From contig OZ240678.1 in the NCBI GenBank assembly GCA_965198905.1, positions 620,001-684,000 on the forward strand: DNA of 64,000 nucleotides, read 5' to 3'. Both the position numbers and the translations under genes were made by a program. This document shows positions 26,179-34,469 of the stretch, piece by piece; position 1 is the first letter of the stretch; each line of letters opens with the position of its first letter. Source of the stretch: CAHJWH01 sp965198905 (GTDB taxonomy: Bacteria > Pseudomonadota > Alphaproteobacteria > Caulobacterales > Caulobacteraceae). A model generated the notes under the pieces. That model was not told where the DNA came from. It saw only the letters and a program-made list of their open reading frames with translations, and searched no databases.

Positions 26179-27725
26179 CCGCCCGCGCGTTCGCGCGGTC
26201 ATTCGAGAGGCTGAGCCTCAAGAGCTGGGGCCTGTCGGCCCTTGGCGCGGCCCTGCTGATGTGGACGGCGGTGATCAACGGTCGACCGCCCGTGTTCACC
26301 GACACCGCGCTCTATTACGCGCAAGGGGAATACCTGTTCGAGGCGCTGCACGTGGTCTCGCCCGCCCACGCCGTCAGCCCTCCCAACGATCCCTCCGCCC
26401 TCCCCTCCACCCCCGGCGCGCCCAGCGTCACCGCGGCTATCGATGGCGCGCGCTCGCCGCTCTACGGCGCCGCGATCTATGCGCTGCAGAGGCTCGGCGG
26501 CCTGTGGCTCGCCGCCTTTGTGCAGGCCTGGGCTGCGGCCGGAATGATCTACTGGCTCTGCCGGACCGCGGCGCCCCGGGCCGGCGCCGCAGGCTACCTC
26601 GCGCTGATGGCCGGACTGGCGGCGCTGAGCCCGTTGCCGTTCTTCGCCAGCTGGATCATGCCGGACGTCTTCGCGGGCGTGGCGGGGTGTGGGCTCATGC
26701 TTATCCTGGTGTACGCCGACCGGCTGGGCGCAGCACGGCTGGCCGCCGTCTGCGTGATGACTGGATTTGGGCTGGCGGTGCACCGCTCCAACCTGTTGGA
26801 CGCGGTCGCGGTCACCGGCGGGGCCGCCCTGCTGCTGGCCCTGGCCGGGCTGGAGCGCCGACGGCTGCTCGGACGGCTCGCCCTCATCCTCGCCCTCGGC
26901 GTGGGTGCGGCGGCGGCGGGTGCCCTCGTCTATGTCCCTATCCGGACGAAGGCGGGGGAGCCGATCGGCGCCCCGCCCTTCCTCAGCGCCCGGGTGCTGG
27001 CCGACGGGCCGGGACGCGTCTTCCTGCGCCAGACCTGCGCCGGGCCGCACCCGCGCTTCGTCCTGTGCGCCTTCAAGACCCGGCCCATGGCCACGAGCGA
27101 CCAGATCCTCTGGTCCCACGCGCCGCGCACCGCCGTCTTCCTCGCCGCCGACCTCCCCACCCGCCTCGTCATGGAACGCCAGGATTTTAGTTTCGCCGAG
27201 GCGGAGGTCAGGACGGCGCCGTGGCGTCAGGCCCAGGCCTCCGCCTGGAACGCGCTGCAACAACTGGTCATGGCGGATGTGGAGGACCCGCTGAAACCTC
27301 AGGGCTTCTATGTGGTCAACCCTTATTGGCGCAGAACGTCGCTGCCCCGCATCATCCCGAACGCCGGCCGCTGCAGAGCCCCAGGCGCCTGCGGCCCCCG
27401 CGTGGGCGAGCGGACGAGCTTGTTACTGGAAGGCGTCGGGCTCGGCCTCAGCCTGCTGATCCTCACGTGGCGGGTGAGCGCGCCGGACATCCGCGCCATC
27501 CTCGGCCGCCGCGCGGCCGCAGGCTGGCGGGACGAGCGGGTGCGGCTGCTCACAGCGTCCGGCCTGGTCGTCGTCCTGCTGTTGGGGAACGCAGTGGTCT
27601 GCGGCGCGCTTTCAGGACCCTTCCCGCGCTATCAGGCCCGTATCGTCTGGCTCCTGCCGATGATCGCCGCCCTCTGGGTCCTGGGCGCGGGATGGAGGAG
27701 GCTTAGAGCTGGCGTGTCGCTATAA
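26175..27725 (+). CDS. Polytopic membrane protein, possible GT-C-type glycosyltransferase (516 aa)
   Basis: I do not recognise a named family. The protein has about nine to ten hydrophobic segments and a soluble stretch from roughly residues 265 to 410. The first outside loop carries acidic residues after helix 1 (FTDTALYYAQGEYLF), where GT-C enzymes such as PMT/ArnT place a catalytic Asp, and SPLYGAAIYALQ resembles the next conserved region of that group. Translational coupling to a polyprenyl-phosphate glycosyltransferase supports a role in moving the lipid-linked sugar onto a glycan or protein. That role is inference. Confidence 0.6.
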   Translation: MTARAFARSFERLSLKSWGLSALGAALLMWTAVINGRPPVFTDTALYYAQGEYLFEALHVVSPAHAVSPPNDPSALPSTPGAPSVTAAIDGARSPLYGAAIYALQRLGGLWLAAFVQAWAAAGMIYWLCRTAAPRAGAAGYLALMAGLAALSPLPFFASWIMPDVFAGVAGCGLMLILVYADRLGAARLAAVCVMTGFGLAVHRSNLLDAVAVTGGAALLLALAGLERRRLLGRLALILALGVGAAAAGALVYVPIRTKAGEPIGAPPFLSARVLADGPGRVFLRQTCAGPHPRFVLCAFKTRPMATSDQILWSHAPRTAVFLAADLPTRLVMERQDFSFAEAEVRTAPWRQAQASAWNALQQLVMADVEDPLKPQGFYVVNPYWRRTSLPRIIPNAGRCRAPGACGPRVGERTSLLLEGVGLGLSLLILTWRVSAPDIRAILGRRAAAGWRDERVRLLTASGLVVVLLLGNAVVCGALSGPFPRYQARIVWLLPMIAALWVLGAGWRRLRAGVSL

Positions 27726-27751
27726 CGTCGGTGCCTGCCGAGGCTGACCGC

Positions 27752-27876
27752 CTCGATCCTCCACTCCTAGGGCGGGGCCACCCGCAGGGTGGTGGAGGGG
27801 GCGACGCTGCGGCGTCCGGCGTTAAGAGCCCCCTCAGTCGGCTTCCCCGACAGGTCCCCTAGCAAGGGAGCATCTG
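27752..27876. repeat. Dispersed intergenic repeat, copy D
   Basis: This copy aligns with copy A over about 125 bases, sharing CCACCCGCAGGGTGGTG, GGGGGCGACGCTGCGGCG and the flanking termini. Its stems carry mismatches (for example GTCGGCTTCCCCGAC), which suggests slow decay. It follows the membrane-protein stop by 26 bases. Confidence 0.8.
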
Positions 27877-27960
27877 CGGGGGATCAATGCACAGGTCAAT
27901 GTCGTCGGCCGGTAGCATAGGGCGGGTTGCGCACAGGCTGACACGCCCTGACTGCATCGC

Positions 27961-27989
27961 TTGACGCTCCGGCGGGGTCTCTGTAGTTT
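27961..27989 (+). promoter_or_regulatory. Candidate housekeeping promoter of the F0 ATP synthase operon
   Basis: TTGACG at 27961-27966 and TAGTTT at 27984-27989 are separated by 17 bases, a good match to a sigma-70 type promoter. It lies 57 bases before the atpI start, in the only non-repeat space between the upstream gene and the operon. Confidence 0.5.
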
Positions 27990-28004
27990 CCGCCTCGTTC
28001 CGCG

Positions 28005-28028
28005 GACCGCGACGTCATCGTCGCGGTC
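28005..28028 (+). promoter_or_regulatory. Perfect hairpin in the predicted atp leader
   Basis: GACCGCGACG and CGTCGCGGTC form a perfect 10-bp stem with loop TCAT, followed by GTTTCTGTGT. It sits between the candidate promoter and atpI. It could be a leader attenuator, a 5'-stabilising stem, or an end for incoming transcripts; the U-tract is short. Confidence 0.5.
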
Positions 28029-28045
28029 GTTTCTGTGTCCGCTCC

Positions 28046-28387
28046 ATGTCCGAGCCGCCCCATCCGCGCGACGAGGCGCTTCAGCGCTTCGACGAACGGT
28101 ACGATGCGGCTGTGGCGTCGGGCGCTCGGGTACGGAAGCGTTATGGGGCTGACGAAGGCGCCGGCGTTGGCTACAGGCTGATCGGCGAAATGGTCGGGGG
28201 CGTGCTGACCGGGCTGGGGCTGGGTTGGCTGGTCGACCGGATCGCAGGCACCGCGCCGTTCGGCCTGATCGGCGGCGTGCTGATCGGCACGGCGGCCTCG
28301 ATCTATCTGGTGGTCCGCACCGCGGCCCGCATGACGGCCTCCGCGCCGGCGAAAGAGGAAGAAGGTCCCCTTCCGGGGCCCGAGTAA
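28046..28387 (+). CDS. atpI: ATP synthase accessory protein AtpI (113 aa)
   Basis: AtpI helps assemble the F0 c-ring and is usually the first gene of the F0 operon, as here. The N-terminal ~45 residues are charged and soluble. Two membrane helices follow: GYRLIGEMVGGVLTGLGLGWLVDRI and FGLIGGVLIGTAASIYLVV. The short cytosolic tail is acidic. It has the AtpI/YtpA-type Gly pattern and normal length. The gap to atpB is 14 bases. Confidence 0.87.
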   Translation: MSEPPHPRDEALQRFDERYDAAVASGARVRKRYGADEGAGVGYRLIGEMVGGVLTGLGLGWLVDRIAGTAPFGLIGGVLIGTAASIYLVVRTAARMTASAPAKEEEGPLPGPE

Positions 28388-28401
28388 AGGACCGATCGCG
28401 C

Positions 28402-29169
28402 ATGGCCGCGCCTATGGAGCAGTTCGAGATCCACCGGGTCGTCGAGCTTCCGACGATTGCAGGGATCGACCTGTCGATCACCAACGTCACCCTGGCGATG
28501 CTCGGGTCGGCGGTGGTCCTGTGCGGTTTCTTCGCCCTGGCGGCCAAGCCCGCCGTGGTGCCGGGCCGGCTTCAGAGCGTCGGCGAGCTGCTCTTCGAAC
28601 TCATAGACGACCTCGCCCATTCCATCATCGGCCACGAGTACAAGACCTTCGTACCCCTGGTCTTCACCCTGTTCGCCTTCATCGCGACGATGAACCTGCT
28701 GGGCATGATGGTCTTCATTCCGACCGCCACCTCCCAGCTCGCCATCACCGCCACGCTGGCCCTGCTGACCATCGCCATCGTCATCATCGTCGGCTTTGCG
28801 CGCAATGGATTGGGCTTCTTCAAGCTGTTCGTTCCGTCAGGGGTCCCCTGGTACCTGCTGATCCTGATGGTGCCGATCGAGATCATCTCCTTCCTGGTGC
28901 GCCCCCTGACCCTGGCGCTGCGGCTGTTCGGCAACATGATCGGCGGTCACGTGGTGCTGAACATCTTCGGCAGCTTCGTGGTCTCGCTGGCGATCCTGGC
29001 GCTGGGCGGCGGCCTCGCCTCCATGGCCTGGGCCATTTCGGCACTGTCGCTCGGCAGCGTGGTGGCGCTGATCGCACTGGAGTTCATCGTGGCCTTCCTA
29101 CAGGCCTTCGTATTCGCAGCGCTCGCCTGCGTTTATCTCAACGACGTCGTCAACCTGCACAGCCACTGA
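28402..29169 (+). CDS. atpB: ATP synthase F0 subunit a (255 aa)
   Basis: Subunit a forms the proton half-channels next to the c-ring. Five to six membrane helices are visible. The essential Arg lies in LVRPLTLALRLFGNMIGGH, the family's signature helix, and the last helix carries ALEFIVAFLQAFVFAALACVYLND. The start at 28402 gives MAAPMEQFEIHRVV, the usual alphaproteobacterial N-terminus; an open frame 59 codons upstream overlaps atpI and is rejected. Confidence 0.96.
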   Translation: MAAPMEQFEIHRVVELPTIAGIDLSITNVTLAMLGSAVVLCGFFALAAKPAVVPGRLQSVGELLFELIDDLAHSIIGHEYKTFVPLVFTLFAFIATMNLLGMMVFIPTATSQLAITATLALLTIAIVIIVGFARNGLGFFKLFVPSGVPWYLLILMVPIEIISFLVRPLTLALRLFGNMIGGHVVLNIFGSFVVSLAILALGGGLASMAWAISALSLGSVVALIALEFIVAFLQAFVFAALACVYLNDVVNLHSH

Positions 29170-29211
29170 GGCTGTCAGCCTTCAACCTCCAATCACCAAG
29201 GGACTACGACA

Positions 29212-29445
29212 ATGGACGTGACAGCCGCCAAGTACATCGGCGCGGGCCTGGCGATGCTCGGCATGATCGGCCCCGGCATCGGCCTGGGCATCCTGTTCGG
29301 CAACTATCTGAACGGCGCCCTGCGCAACCCGTCGGCCGCGCCCGGCGAGCGCCCGATGCTGTTCCTGGGCATGGCGCTGACCGAAGCACTCGGCATCTTC
29401 GCCCTCGTCATCGCCTTCCTCGTGCTGTTCGTTAAGGTCTCCTAG
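29212..29445 (+). CDS. atpE: ATP synthase F0 subunit c (77 aa)
   Basis: A two-helix hairpin proteolipid that makes the rotor ring. Helix 1 is GAGLAMLGMIGPGIGLGILFG, the polar loop is LNGALRNPSAAPGERP, and helix 2 carries the proton-binding carboxylate E58 in LTEALGIFALV. Length and the RNP loop are typical. I see no sodium-binding signature (no Q-E-T/S set), so proton use is likely. Confidence 0.97.
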   Translation: MDVTAAKYIGAGLAMLGMIGPGIGLGILFGNYLNGALRNPSAAPGERPMLFLGMALTEALGIFALVIAFLVLFVKVS

Positions 29446-29470
29446 GCCGTTCCCTTAGGAGTTCCCCGGA

Positions 29471-29950
29471 ATGCCGCAGCTAGAGTTCGCCAACTGGCCG
29501 GGCCAGATCGTCTGGGCGTTGGTCATCTTCCTGGTCCTGTACCTGGTGATGCGCGCCCGCTTCCTGCCCCGCATCCGCGGGACCATGGAGGGTCGCCAGG
29601 CCCGGATCGATGGCGACATGACCGAGGCGCGCAGGCTCCGTGACGAGGCGGAGGCTCAGGCCGAAATCGCCAGGGCTGAAACCGCCGAGGCGCGTGGCCG
29701 GGCCCAGCGGACGGCCAGCGAAGCCAAGGCCCGCTCTGCAGCCGAGGCCGCCAAGCGGAACGCCGGACTGGAGGCTGAGCTTTCCGTCCGCCTGTCGGCG
29801 GCGGAAGACCGCATCCGGGGCGGGCGCGACCAGGCCATGGGACAGGTCGGCGGCATCGCGTCCGAGATCGCCGGCGTCCTAACCTCCAAGCTGACCGGCC
29901 AGCCCGCCTCGGACGCGGAACTCAACCGCGCAACCGGCGGCCAAGGTTGA
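29471..29950 (+). CDS. atpF': ATP synthase F0 subunit b' (159 aa)
   Basis: The divergent second stator subunit found in alphaproteobacteria and photosynthetic bacteria. The N-terminal membrane anchor is WPGQIVWALVIFLVLYLVM, followed by PRIRGTMEGR and a long Ala/Glu/Arg helix that dimerises with b. Its place between c and b is the standard F0 order. The next gene starts 11 bases after its stop. Confidence 0.92.
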   Translation: MPQLEFANWPGQIVWALVIFLVLYLVMRARFLPRIRGTMEGRQARIDGDMTEARRLRDEAEAQAEIARAETAEARGRAQRTASEAKARSAAEAAKRNAGLEAELSVRLSAAEDRIRGGRDQAMGQVGGIASEIAGVLTSKLTGQPASDAELNRATGGQG

Positions 29951-29961
29951 AGGATATGCCC

Positions 29962-30453
29962 ATGGCCTTATTACAGAATGCAGAACTCTGGGTCTTCGTC
30001 GGCTTGGGCCTGTTCGTCGCCTTGATCGCCTTCCTGAAGGTGCCGTCCTCCGCCACCAAGGCGCTGGACGACCGCGCCGCCAAGATCCAGGCGTCCCTGG
30101 ATGAGGCGGAGCGACTGCGCACAGACGCCCTGGCCCTGCTCGACTCGCTCAAGGCCCGCCGCATCGAAGCCGAAGCGCAGGCCGCCCAGATGCTGAAGGA
30201 CGCCGAGATCGAGGCGAAGCGGCTGGAGGCGGAGGCGAAGGTCAAGCTCGACGAGCAGATCACCCGGCGCACGGCCCTGGCCGACCGCCGGATCGCTCAG
30301 GCCGAGGCGCAGGCCGCGGTCGAGGTGAAGGCCGCCGCCGCCGAACTCGCCGCCCATATCGCCGAACAGATCGTCCGCGGCCGCCTCGATGGCATGGCCT
30401 CAGACTCCTCGATCGATCGCGCGACCGCGCAACTGGCGAGCAGGCTGCAATAG
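29962..30453 (+). CDS. atpF: ATP synthase F0 subunit b (163 aa)
   Basis: A peripheral-stalk subunit with one N-terminal membrane helix (ELWVFVGLGLFVALIAFL) and a long charged helix with the KALDDRAAKIQASLDEAERLR segment typical of alphaproteobacterial b. The start at 29962 is chosen because GAAGGA ends seven bases upstream; ATG 29956 is also possible. It is the last F0 gene. F1 genes are not in this window, as expected where F0 and F1 operons are separate. Confidence 0.93.
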   Translation: MALLQNAELWVFVGLGLFVALIAFLKVPSSATKALDDRAAKIQASLDEAERLRTDALALLDSLKARRIEAEAQAAQMLKDAEIEAKRLEAEAKVKLDEQITRRTALADRRIAQAEAQAAVEVKAAAAELAAHIAEQIVRGRLDGMASDSSIDRATAQLASRLQ

Positions 30454-30472
30454 CTCTTCGCGGCCGGCGGAC

Positions 30473-30568
30473 GATCCTCCCCTTCTGAGGCAGGGAGCTG
30501 CGCCGTCCGTTCCAGACTGGAGCTCCCTCAGTCGCATCCGCCGACAGCCCCCCAAGGGCTTAGCATCT
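30473..30568. repeat. Dispersed intergenic repeat, copy E (short form)
   Basis: It starts GATCCTCCCCTTCTGAGG and ends CAAGGGCTTAGCATCT. Its centre (GGGAGCTGCGCCGTCCG, CAGACTGGAGCTCCCTCAGTCG) is close to copy B. It is followed eight bases later by copy F in the same orientation, so atpF is trailed by a tandem pair. Confidence 0.75.
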
Positions 30569-30576
30569 TGAGACTT

Positions 30577-30696
30577 GATCCTCCCATTTTTGGGGGAGGG
30601 GGACCAGCGAAGCTGGTGGAGGGGGCTGCGCAGTCGGTTCCGGACCGGAACCCCTCAGTCGGCCTTGCCGACAGCTCCCCCAGCGAGGGAGCATCT
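30577..30696. repeat. Dispersed intergenic repeat, copy F
   Basis: Inverted elements include CTCCCATTTTTGGGGGAG, ACCAGCGAAGCTGGT and CGGTTCCGGACCGG, and the end is CTCCCCCAGCGAGGGAGCATCT. This is the best-formed copy, with intact stems. It lies between convergent atpF and yihY. The last ~38 bases before the yihY stop hold nothing recognisable. Confidence 0.78.
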
Positions 30697-30734
30697 CTCC
30701 GGCCATTGATCAACGGCGGTTCAACACCGCCGCC

Positions 30735-32105
30735 CTACCCCGCGGTGGCCGGCGTGTGACGTTTATCTTCGGCCTTGGCCTTTTCGGTCGTGGGTCGGGC
30801 CTTCCCCAGGGTGTCGGCCATGAACGCGCCGCGTTCGCCCATCAGGTGCGGCCGGCCCGTCGTGGTGTCCACCGCGGTCTGGTGCTCGATCTCCGAATTG
30901 ATCTCTGCGCCAAACAGCACCGTGATCACGGAAATCCAGATCCAGCTCATGAAGCCGATTACGGCGCCGAGGGATCCGTAGGTTTTGTCGTAGTTGCCGA
31001 AGTGGGCGACATAGACGGAAAACATCAGAGATGCGGTCAACCACAGAACGGCGGCGAGCGTGCTGCCCCACGTCACCCACCGCCACTTTTCGAGGCTGCG
31101 GCTCGGCCCGTAGCGGTAAAGCACCGCCAACGCCCCGATGGCGACGATGAGCAGGGCGGGCCAGCGCAGGATCGTAAGTACGCTGCCCTTGTAGCCGATG
31201 AAGTCGAGGACGATCGGCACGACGATCACAGCCGCCGCCGCCAGAAGCACGAAGATGAGGCCGCCGAAGGTGAAGGCGAGGGAAACGAGATTTAACCGCA
31301 GGAACTTGCGCTTCTCCTTCTCTTCAAAGGAGATGTTCAGCCCCACCATCAGCGCCTTCATGCCGGCGTTCGAACTCCATAGCGACAGCAGAAGGCCCGA
31401 GGCGAAGGCTAAACCGAGCCCGGAGTGCGGCGCATTGCCGAGACGCGTCAGCTGGTCGGTGACCAGCCCGAGCGCTTCGGAGGGCAGGATGCCGGCCATC
31501 ACATTGATCTGCTTCTGGACGGTGGTGGGATCAAAGAACAGGCCGTAAAGCGAGACGAAGGCCGCCATCGCCGGAAACACCGCCAGCAGACCGAAGAAGG
31601 TCACTCCCCCCGCCACCTGGGGGATGTTGTCTCGGTTGAACTCCGTCCAGGCCCGCCAGAAGATGTCGCGCCAGCCGCGGAGTGGAATTTCACCAGGATG
31701 GCGGGCCATGCGTCCGCGTCCGGGCTCGGCCACGCCGGCGGCAGTAACTTCATCGGCGTGGGTGACCGGCGGCGTCAGCTGTCGCTTTAAAAACGACCAA
31801 TCAAAGGGCGACTGCTCCCGCGGCCACGCGAGCACGACGCCCGCGACGAGGAACCAACCCAGGGCCTCGAGCCATCCGTGACGAGGTTTGGGCGGCGAGA
31901 CCGGCTGTTTGGCGTGATCGGCCTTGCTGGACTTTGCCCGTCCCCGCCGCGCCTTCTTGGTCTTGCCGCTGGATTTGCGGCCCCTGAGCGCCTCGGCCGC
32001 CCTCCACCCCACCAACGTGCTTTCCAGAAGCGCAGGCAAGCCGCCGCGTCCGAGCACGCCCTGCGTCAGGGCCTTGAAGGAAGATCGGTCAAACGGTGAT
32101 TTCAT
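30735..32105 (-). CDS. YihY/UPF0761 family membrane protein (456 aa)
   Basis: The YihY (formerly 'BrkB/ribonuclease BN') family are inner-membrane proteins of unconfirmed function. The C-terminal ~290 residues carry the family core: WRDIFWRAWTEFNRDNIPQVAGGVTFFGLLAVFPAMAA, LLLSLWSSNAGMKALMVGLN, a Tyr-Gly-Pro segment, and GAVIGFMSWIWISVITVLFGAEINSE. The N-terminal ~160 residues are an added basic, Lys/Arg-rich region with one more hydrophobic segment (GWFLVAGVVLAW), absent from shorter members. The start at 32105 is tentative; translation may begin earlier. Confidence 0.85.
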   Translation of the reverse strand: MKSPFDRSSFKALTQGVLGRGGLPALLESTLVGWRAAEALRGRKSSGKTKKARRGRAKSSKADHAKQPVSPPKPRHGWLEALGWFLVAGVVLAWPREQSPFDWSFLKRQLTPPVTHADEVTAAGVAEPGRGRMARHPGEIPLRGWRDIFWRAWTEFNRDNIPQVAGGVTFFGLLAVFPAMAAFVSLYGLFFDPTTVQKQINVMAGILPSEALGLVTDQLTRLGNAPHSGLGLAFASGLLLSLWSSNAGMKALMVGLNISFEEKEKRKFLRLNLVSLAFTFGGLIFVLLAAAAVIVVPIVLDFIGYKGSVLTILRWPALLIVAIGALAVLYRYGPSRSLEKWRWVTWGSTLAAVLWLTASLMFSVYVAHFGNYDKTYGSLGAVIGFMSWIWISVITVLFGAEINSEIEHQTAVDTTTGRPHLMGERGAFMADTLGKARPTTEKAKAEDKRHTPATAG

Positions 32106-32249
32106 CGAGCGCCCCGACCACGCGCGCCCCAGGCCTAAGCTTGACCGCACAACCAACAAACCCCGCAGGCTGACCCCTGTTCCACCCCGTTGAAATGCCG
32201 GTTCAGCCGCCATATGTCTGCAACAGTAGCAGGTGCAGTTGAGGACGAC

Positions 32250-32948
32250 ATGATCGAACTGCGGGCGTTCAACACTCTAGGCGGCGCGGAACACGGCTGG
32301 TTGCGCGCGCGCCACCACTTCTCCTTCGCAGGCTACCACGATCCCGATCGCATGGGGTGGGGCGCGCTGAGGGTGTGGAACGACGATGAAATCGCCGCCG
32401 ACAGCGGTTTCCCGCCCCACCCTCACGCCGACATGGAGATCATCACCTACGTACGTGAAGGCGCGATCACTCATCAGGACAGCCTCGGCAACACAGGGCG
32501 CACACAAGCCGGCGATGTGCAGGTCATGTCTGCGGGTCGTGGCGTCCGTCATGCGGAATTCAATCGCGAGGGCGAGACCACCCGGCTGTTCCAGCTATGG
32601 ATCTTGCCGAGCGGGCGCGGCGGTGAGCCCGCCTGGGCGACCAAGCCCTTCCCGAAGGGCGAGCGAAGCGGCCGCTTCGTGGCCCTGGCGTCCGGCGTCG
32701 ACGGTGATGACGACGCCCTGCCGATCCGGGCGGATGCGCGGGTGCTCGGGGCCTCGATCAAGACCGGCGAGGCCGCCGGCTACGAGACCGATCCGAGGCG
32801 CCATGCCTATCTCGTCGTCGCACGGGGGAGCGTCGAGGTGAACGGCGTGCGCCTGAACAGTCGCGACGGGGCCGCGATCACAGATGAGACGAGCCTGCAG
32901 GTCACAGCGCTCGAAGATGCGGAGGTGGTGCTTGTGGACACCCTCTAG
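32250..32948 (+). CDS. Pirin family protein, YhhW-like (232 aa)
   Basis: A bicupin related to E. coli YhhW, which has quercetin 2,3-dioxygenase activity in vitro. Metal ligands are visible in the N-terminal cupin as the His pair of PPHPHADMEIITYV and the His and Glu of GVRHAEFNRE. The C-terminal cupin (EAAGYETDPRRHAYLVVARGSVEVNG) lacks them, as usual. The start at 32250 has GAGG five bases upstream and gives MIELRAFNTLGGAEHGWL. It is monocistronic and divergent from yihY. Its physiological role is unknown. Confidence 0.9.
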   Translation: MIELRAFNTLGGAEHGWLRARHHFSFAGYHDPDRMGWGALRVWNDDEIAADSGFPPHPHADMEIITYVREGAITHQDSLGNTGRTQAGDVQVMSAGRGVRHAEFNREGETTRLFQLWILPSGRGGEPAWATKPFPKGERSGRFVALASGVDGDDDALPIRADARVLGASIKTGEAAGYETDPRRHAYLVVARGSVEVNGVRLNSRDGAAITDETSLQVTALEDAEVVLVDTL

Positions 32949-33097
32949 GTTCACCCCATGCCCGCCCGTTCGCCGCCTCGTGAGCGGCCCTTCGTCTGGG
33001 CTCCGAACGATGGACGTAAAGCCGCATTCGCGCGCCTAGCTTTTGCGATACGACGTGAAGCTGAGGAGCGGCGCCCGGCCGCGGATGCCACGCGCGT

Positions 33098-34411
33098 ATG
33101 ACCAGCTCCGAGATGACGCCAGGCCTTGGTCCGCCCATCCGGACCACAGGCTCCTATCTGATCGACCTGCTGTTCGCCAGCGGTGCGGCCACCTTGTTTT
33201 TCCACGCGGAAATCTATCTGCAGGTCTATCGGGACGTGCACATCCGCGCCCCTTTGAACGCGCCTTTGATGGTGTTCACCAGCGTGCTGGCGCTGATCGG
33301 CTTCGCCAAGCGCTCGACCCTGTTCGCCACCATGAACTGGGCGCTGCTGGCCTTTGTGGTCATGCACGTCGCCTCCGCCTTCCGCCTCGGGATGGACAAC
33401 GGCGTGCGGGAGTTGATCGAGTCGGGCATGGTCTTCGCCTTCGTGCTGTCGTTCGCGGCGCGTTACAGCCGGGCGTCGATCCGAAGGTTCTACATCCTGT
33501 TCGCACCGATGGCCGCGGCCATCATGCTCTATAATATTGGCTGGCATGTCGGCCAGGGCTACTACTACATGTGGAAGCGGCTCTATAATCCCAAGGCATT
33601 GTTCGATCTTCTTCCGCTGATGATCACAGCCTGGTTGCTGACCCGCCAGAAGTTCCCCCTGCTAATGGCTTTCGGCCTGATGCTGCTGGCGGGCGGCATC
33701 ATCCTGCTGTCGGGCGAGCGCAAGGCCTACATCGCCTTCATCATCGCCATCGCCCTGATGCTCAACCCCAAGAACGCCGGGTCCTATCTCGTACCCCTTC
33801 TTGCCGGTGTCCTCGTCTATGTCGGGGTGAAGCTGTCCGGCTCAGACTATGTGGCCCGCCAGATCCAGACCCTGCTCGCCACCATCGGCATCGGGCCCAT
33901 GCCGGACAGCATCAGCAGCACCGAACGGGCCTGGCAGATCCACCTGGGGCTGCTGTTCCTGCGCCAGAACCCGCTCTTCGGGGTTGGCACCAACGGCTTC
34001 CTGCACCTGTCGCAGTCTCTCTACGCGGCCAGCGATTTCTCCCAGATCGGCATCCACGGAGAGGCGCTTCGCGTCCTGGTGGAAGATGGCGTACTGGGCT
34101 TCGGCGTCTATCTTGTTTTCATCGTCACCTCCGGTCTGCAGCTGTTCACGCCCGAGCTTCGCGCCCAGCGCACCTCAGGCGAGCAGCGGATCGTGATCCT
34201 GTGGTTCCTGAGCCTGCTGGTCTACACCTCCTTCGAGGGCTCGAACCTGCTGGTGGAGGCCATGCAGTATGCAATGGGCTTCATCGGCAAGATCAACATG
34301 AGCCGCGACGACCGACCACCGCTGCGCACCCGGCCGGAGCAGGCGGTGGCCAACGCCACCCAGCCGCTCGGGTACGGCGGCTATCGCATGGCCGCCGTCC
34401 AACACGGATGA
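33098..34411 (+). CDS. O-antigen ligase/polymerase-like membrane protein (437 aa)
   Basis: About eleven hydrophobic segments span the protein, with a larger polar loop near residues 235-290. The Wzy_C/WaaL-type motif NPLFGVGTNGFLHLSQSL follows that loop, as in O-antigen ligases and Wzy polymerases. These act at the periplasmic face of the inner membrane on undecaprenyl-linked glycans. The next gene is a methyltransferase, which may modify a glycan or lipid. Ligase versus polymerase cannot be separated by sequence alone. Confidence 0.75.
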   Translation: MTSSEMTPGLGPPIRTTGSYLIDLLFASGAATLFFHAEIYLQVYRDVHIRAPLNAPLMVFTSVLALIGFAKRSTLFATMNWALLAFVVMHVASAFRLGMDNGVRELIESGMVFAFVLSFAARYSRASIRRFYILFAPMAAAIMLYNIGWHVGQGYYYMWKRLYNPKALFDLLPLMITAWLLTRQKFPLLMAFGLMLLAGGIILLSGERKAYIAFIIAIALMLNPKNAGSYLVPLLAGVLVYVGVKLSGSDYVARQIQTLLATIGIGPMPDSISSTERAWQIHLGLLFLRQNPLFGVGTNGFLHLSQSLYAASDFSQIGIHGEALRVLVEDGVLGFGVYLVFIVTSGLQLFTPELRAQRTSGEQRIVILWFLSLLVYTSFEGSNLLVEAMQYAMGFIGKINMSRDDRPPLRTRPEQAVANATQPLGYGGYRMAAVQHG

Positions 34412-34469
34412 CCCCGGCGCGCTGCTCAGCTGTTCCCGCCCGCACATCGCAGAGCGAAAGCCGTTCCGG

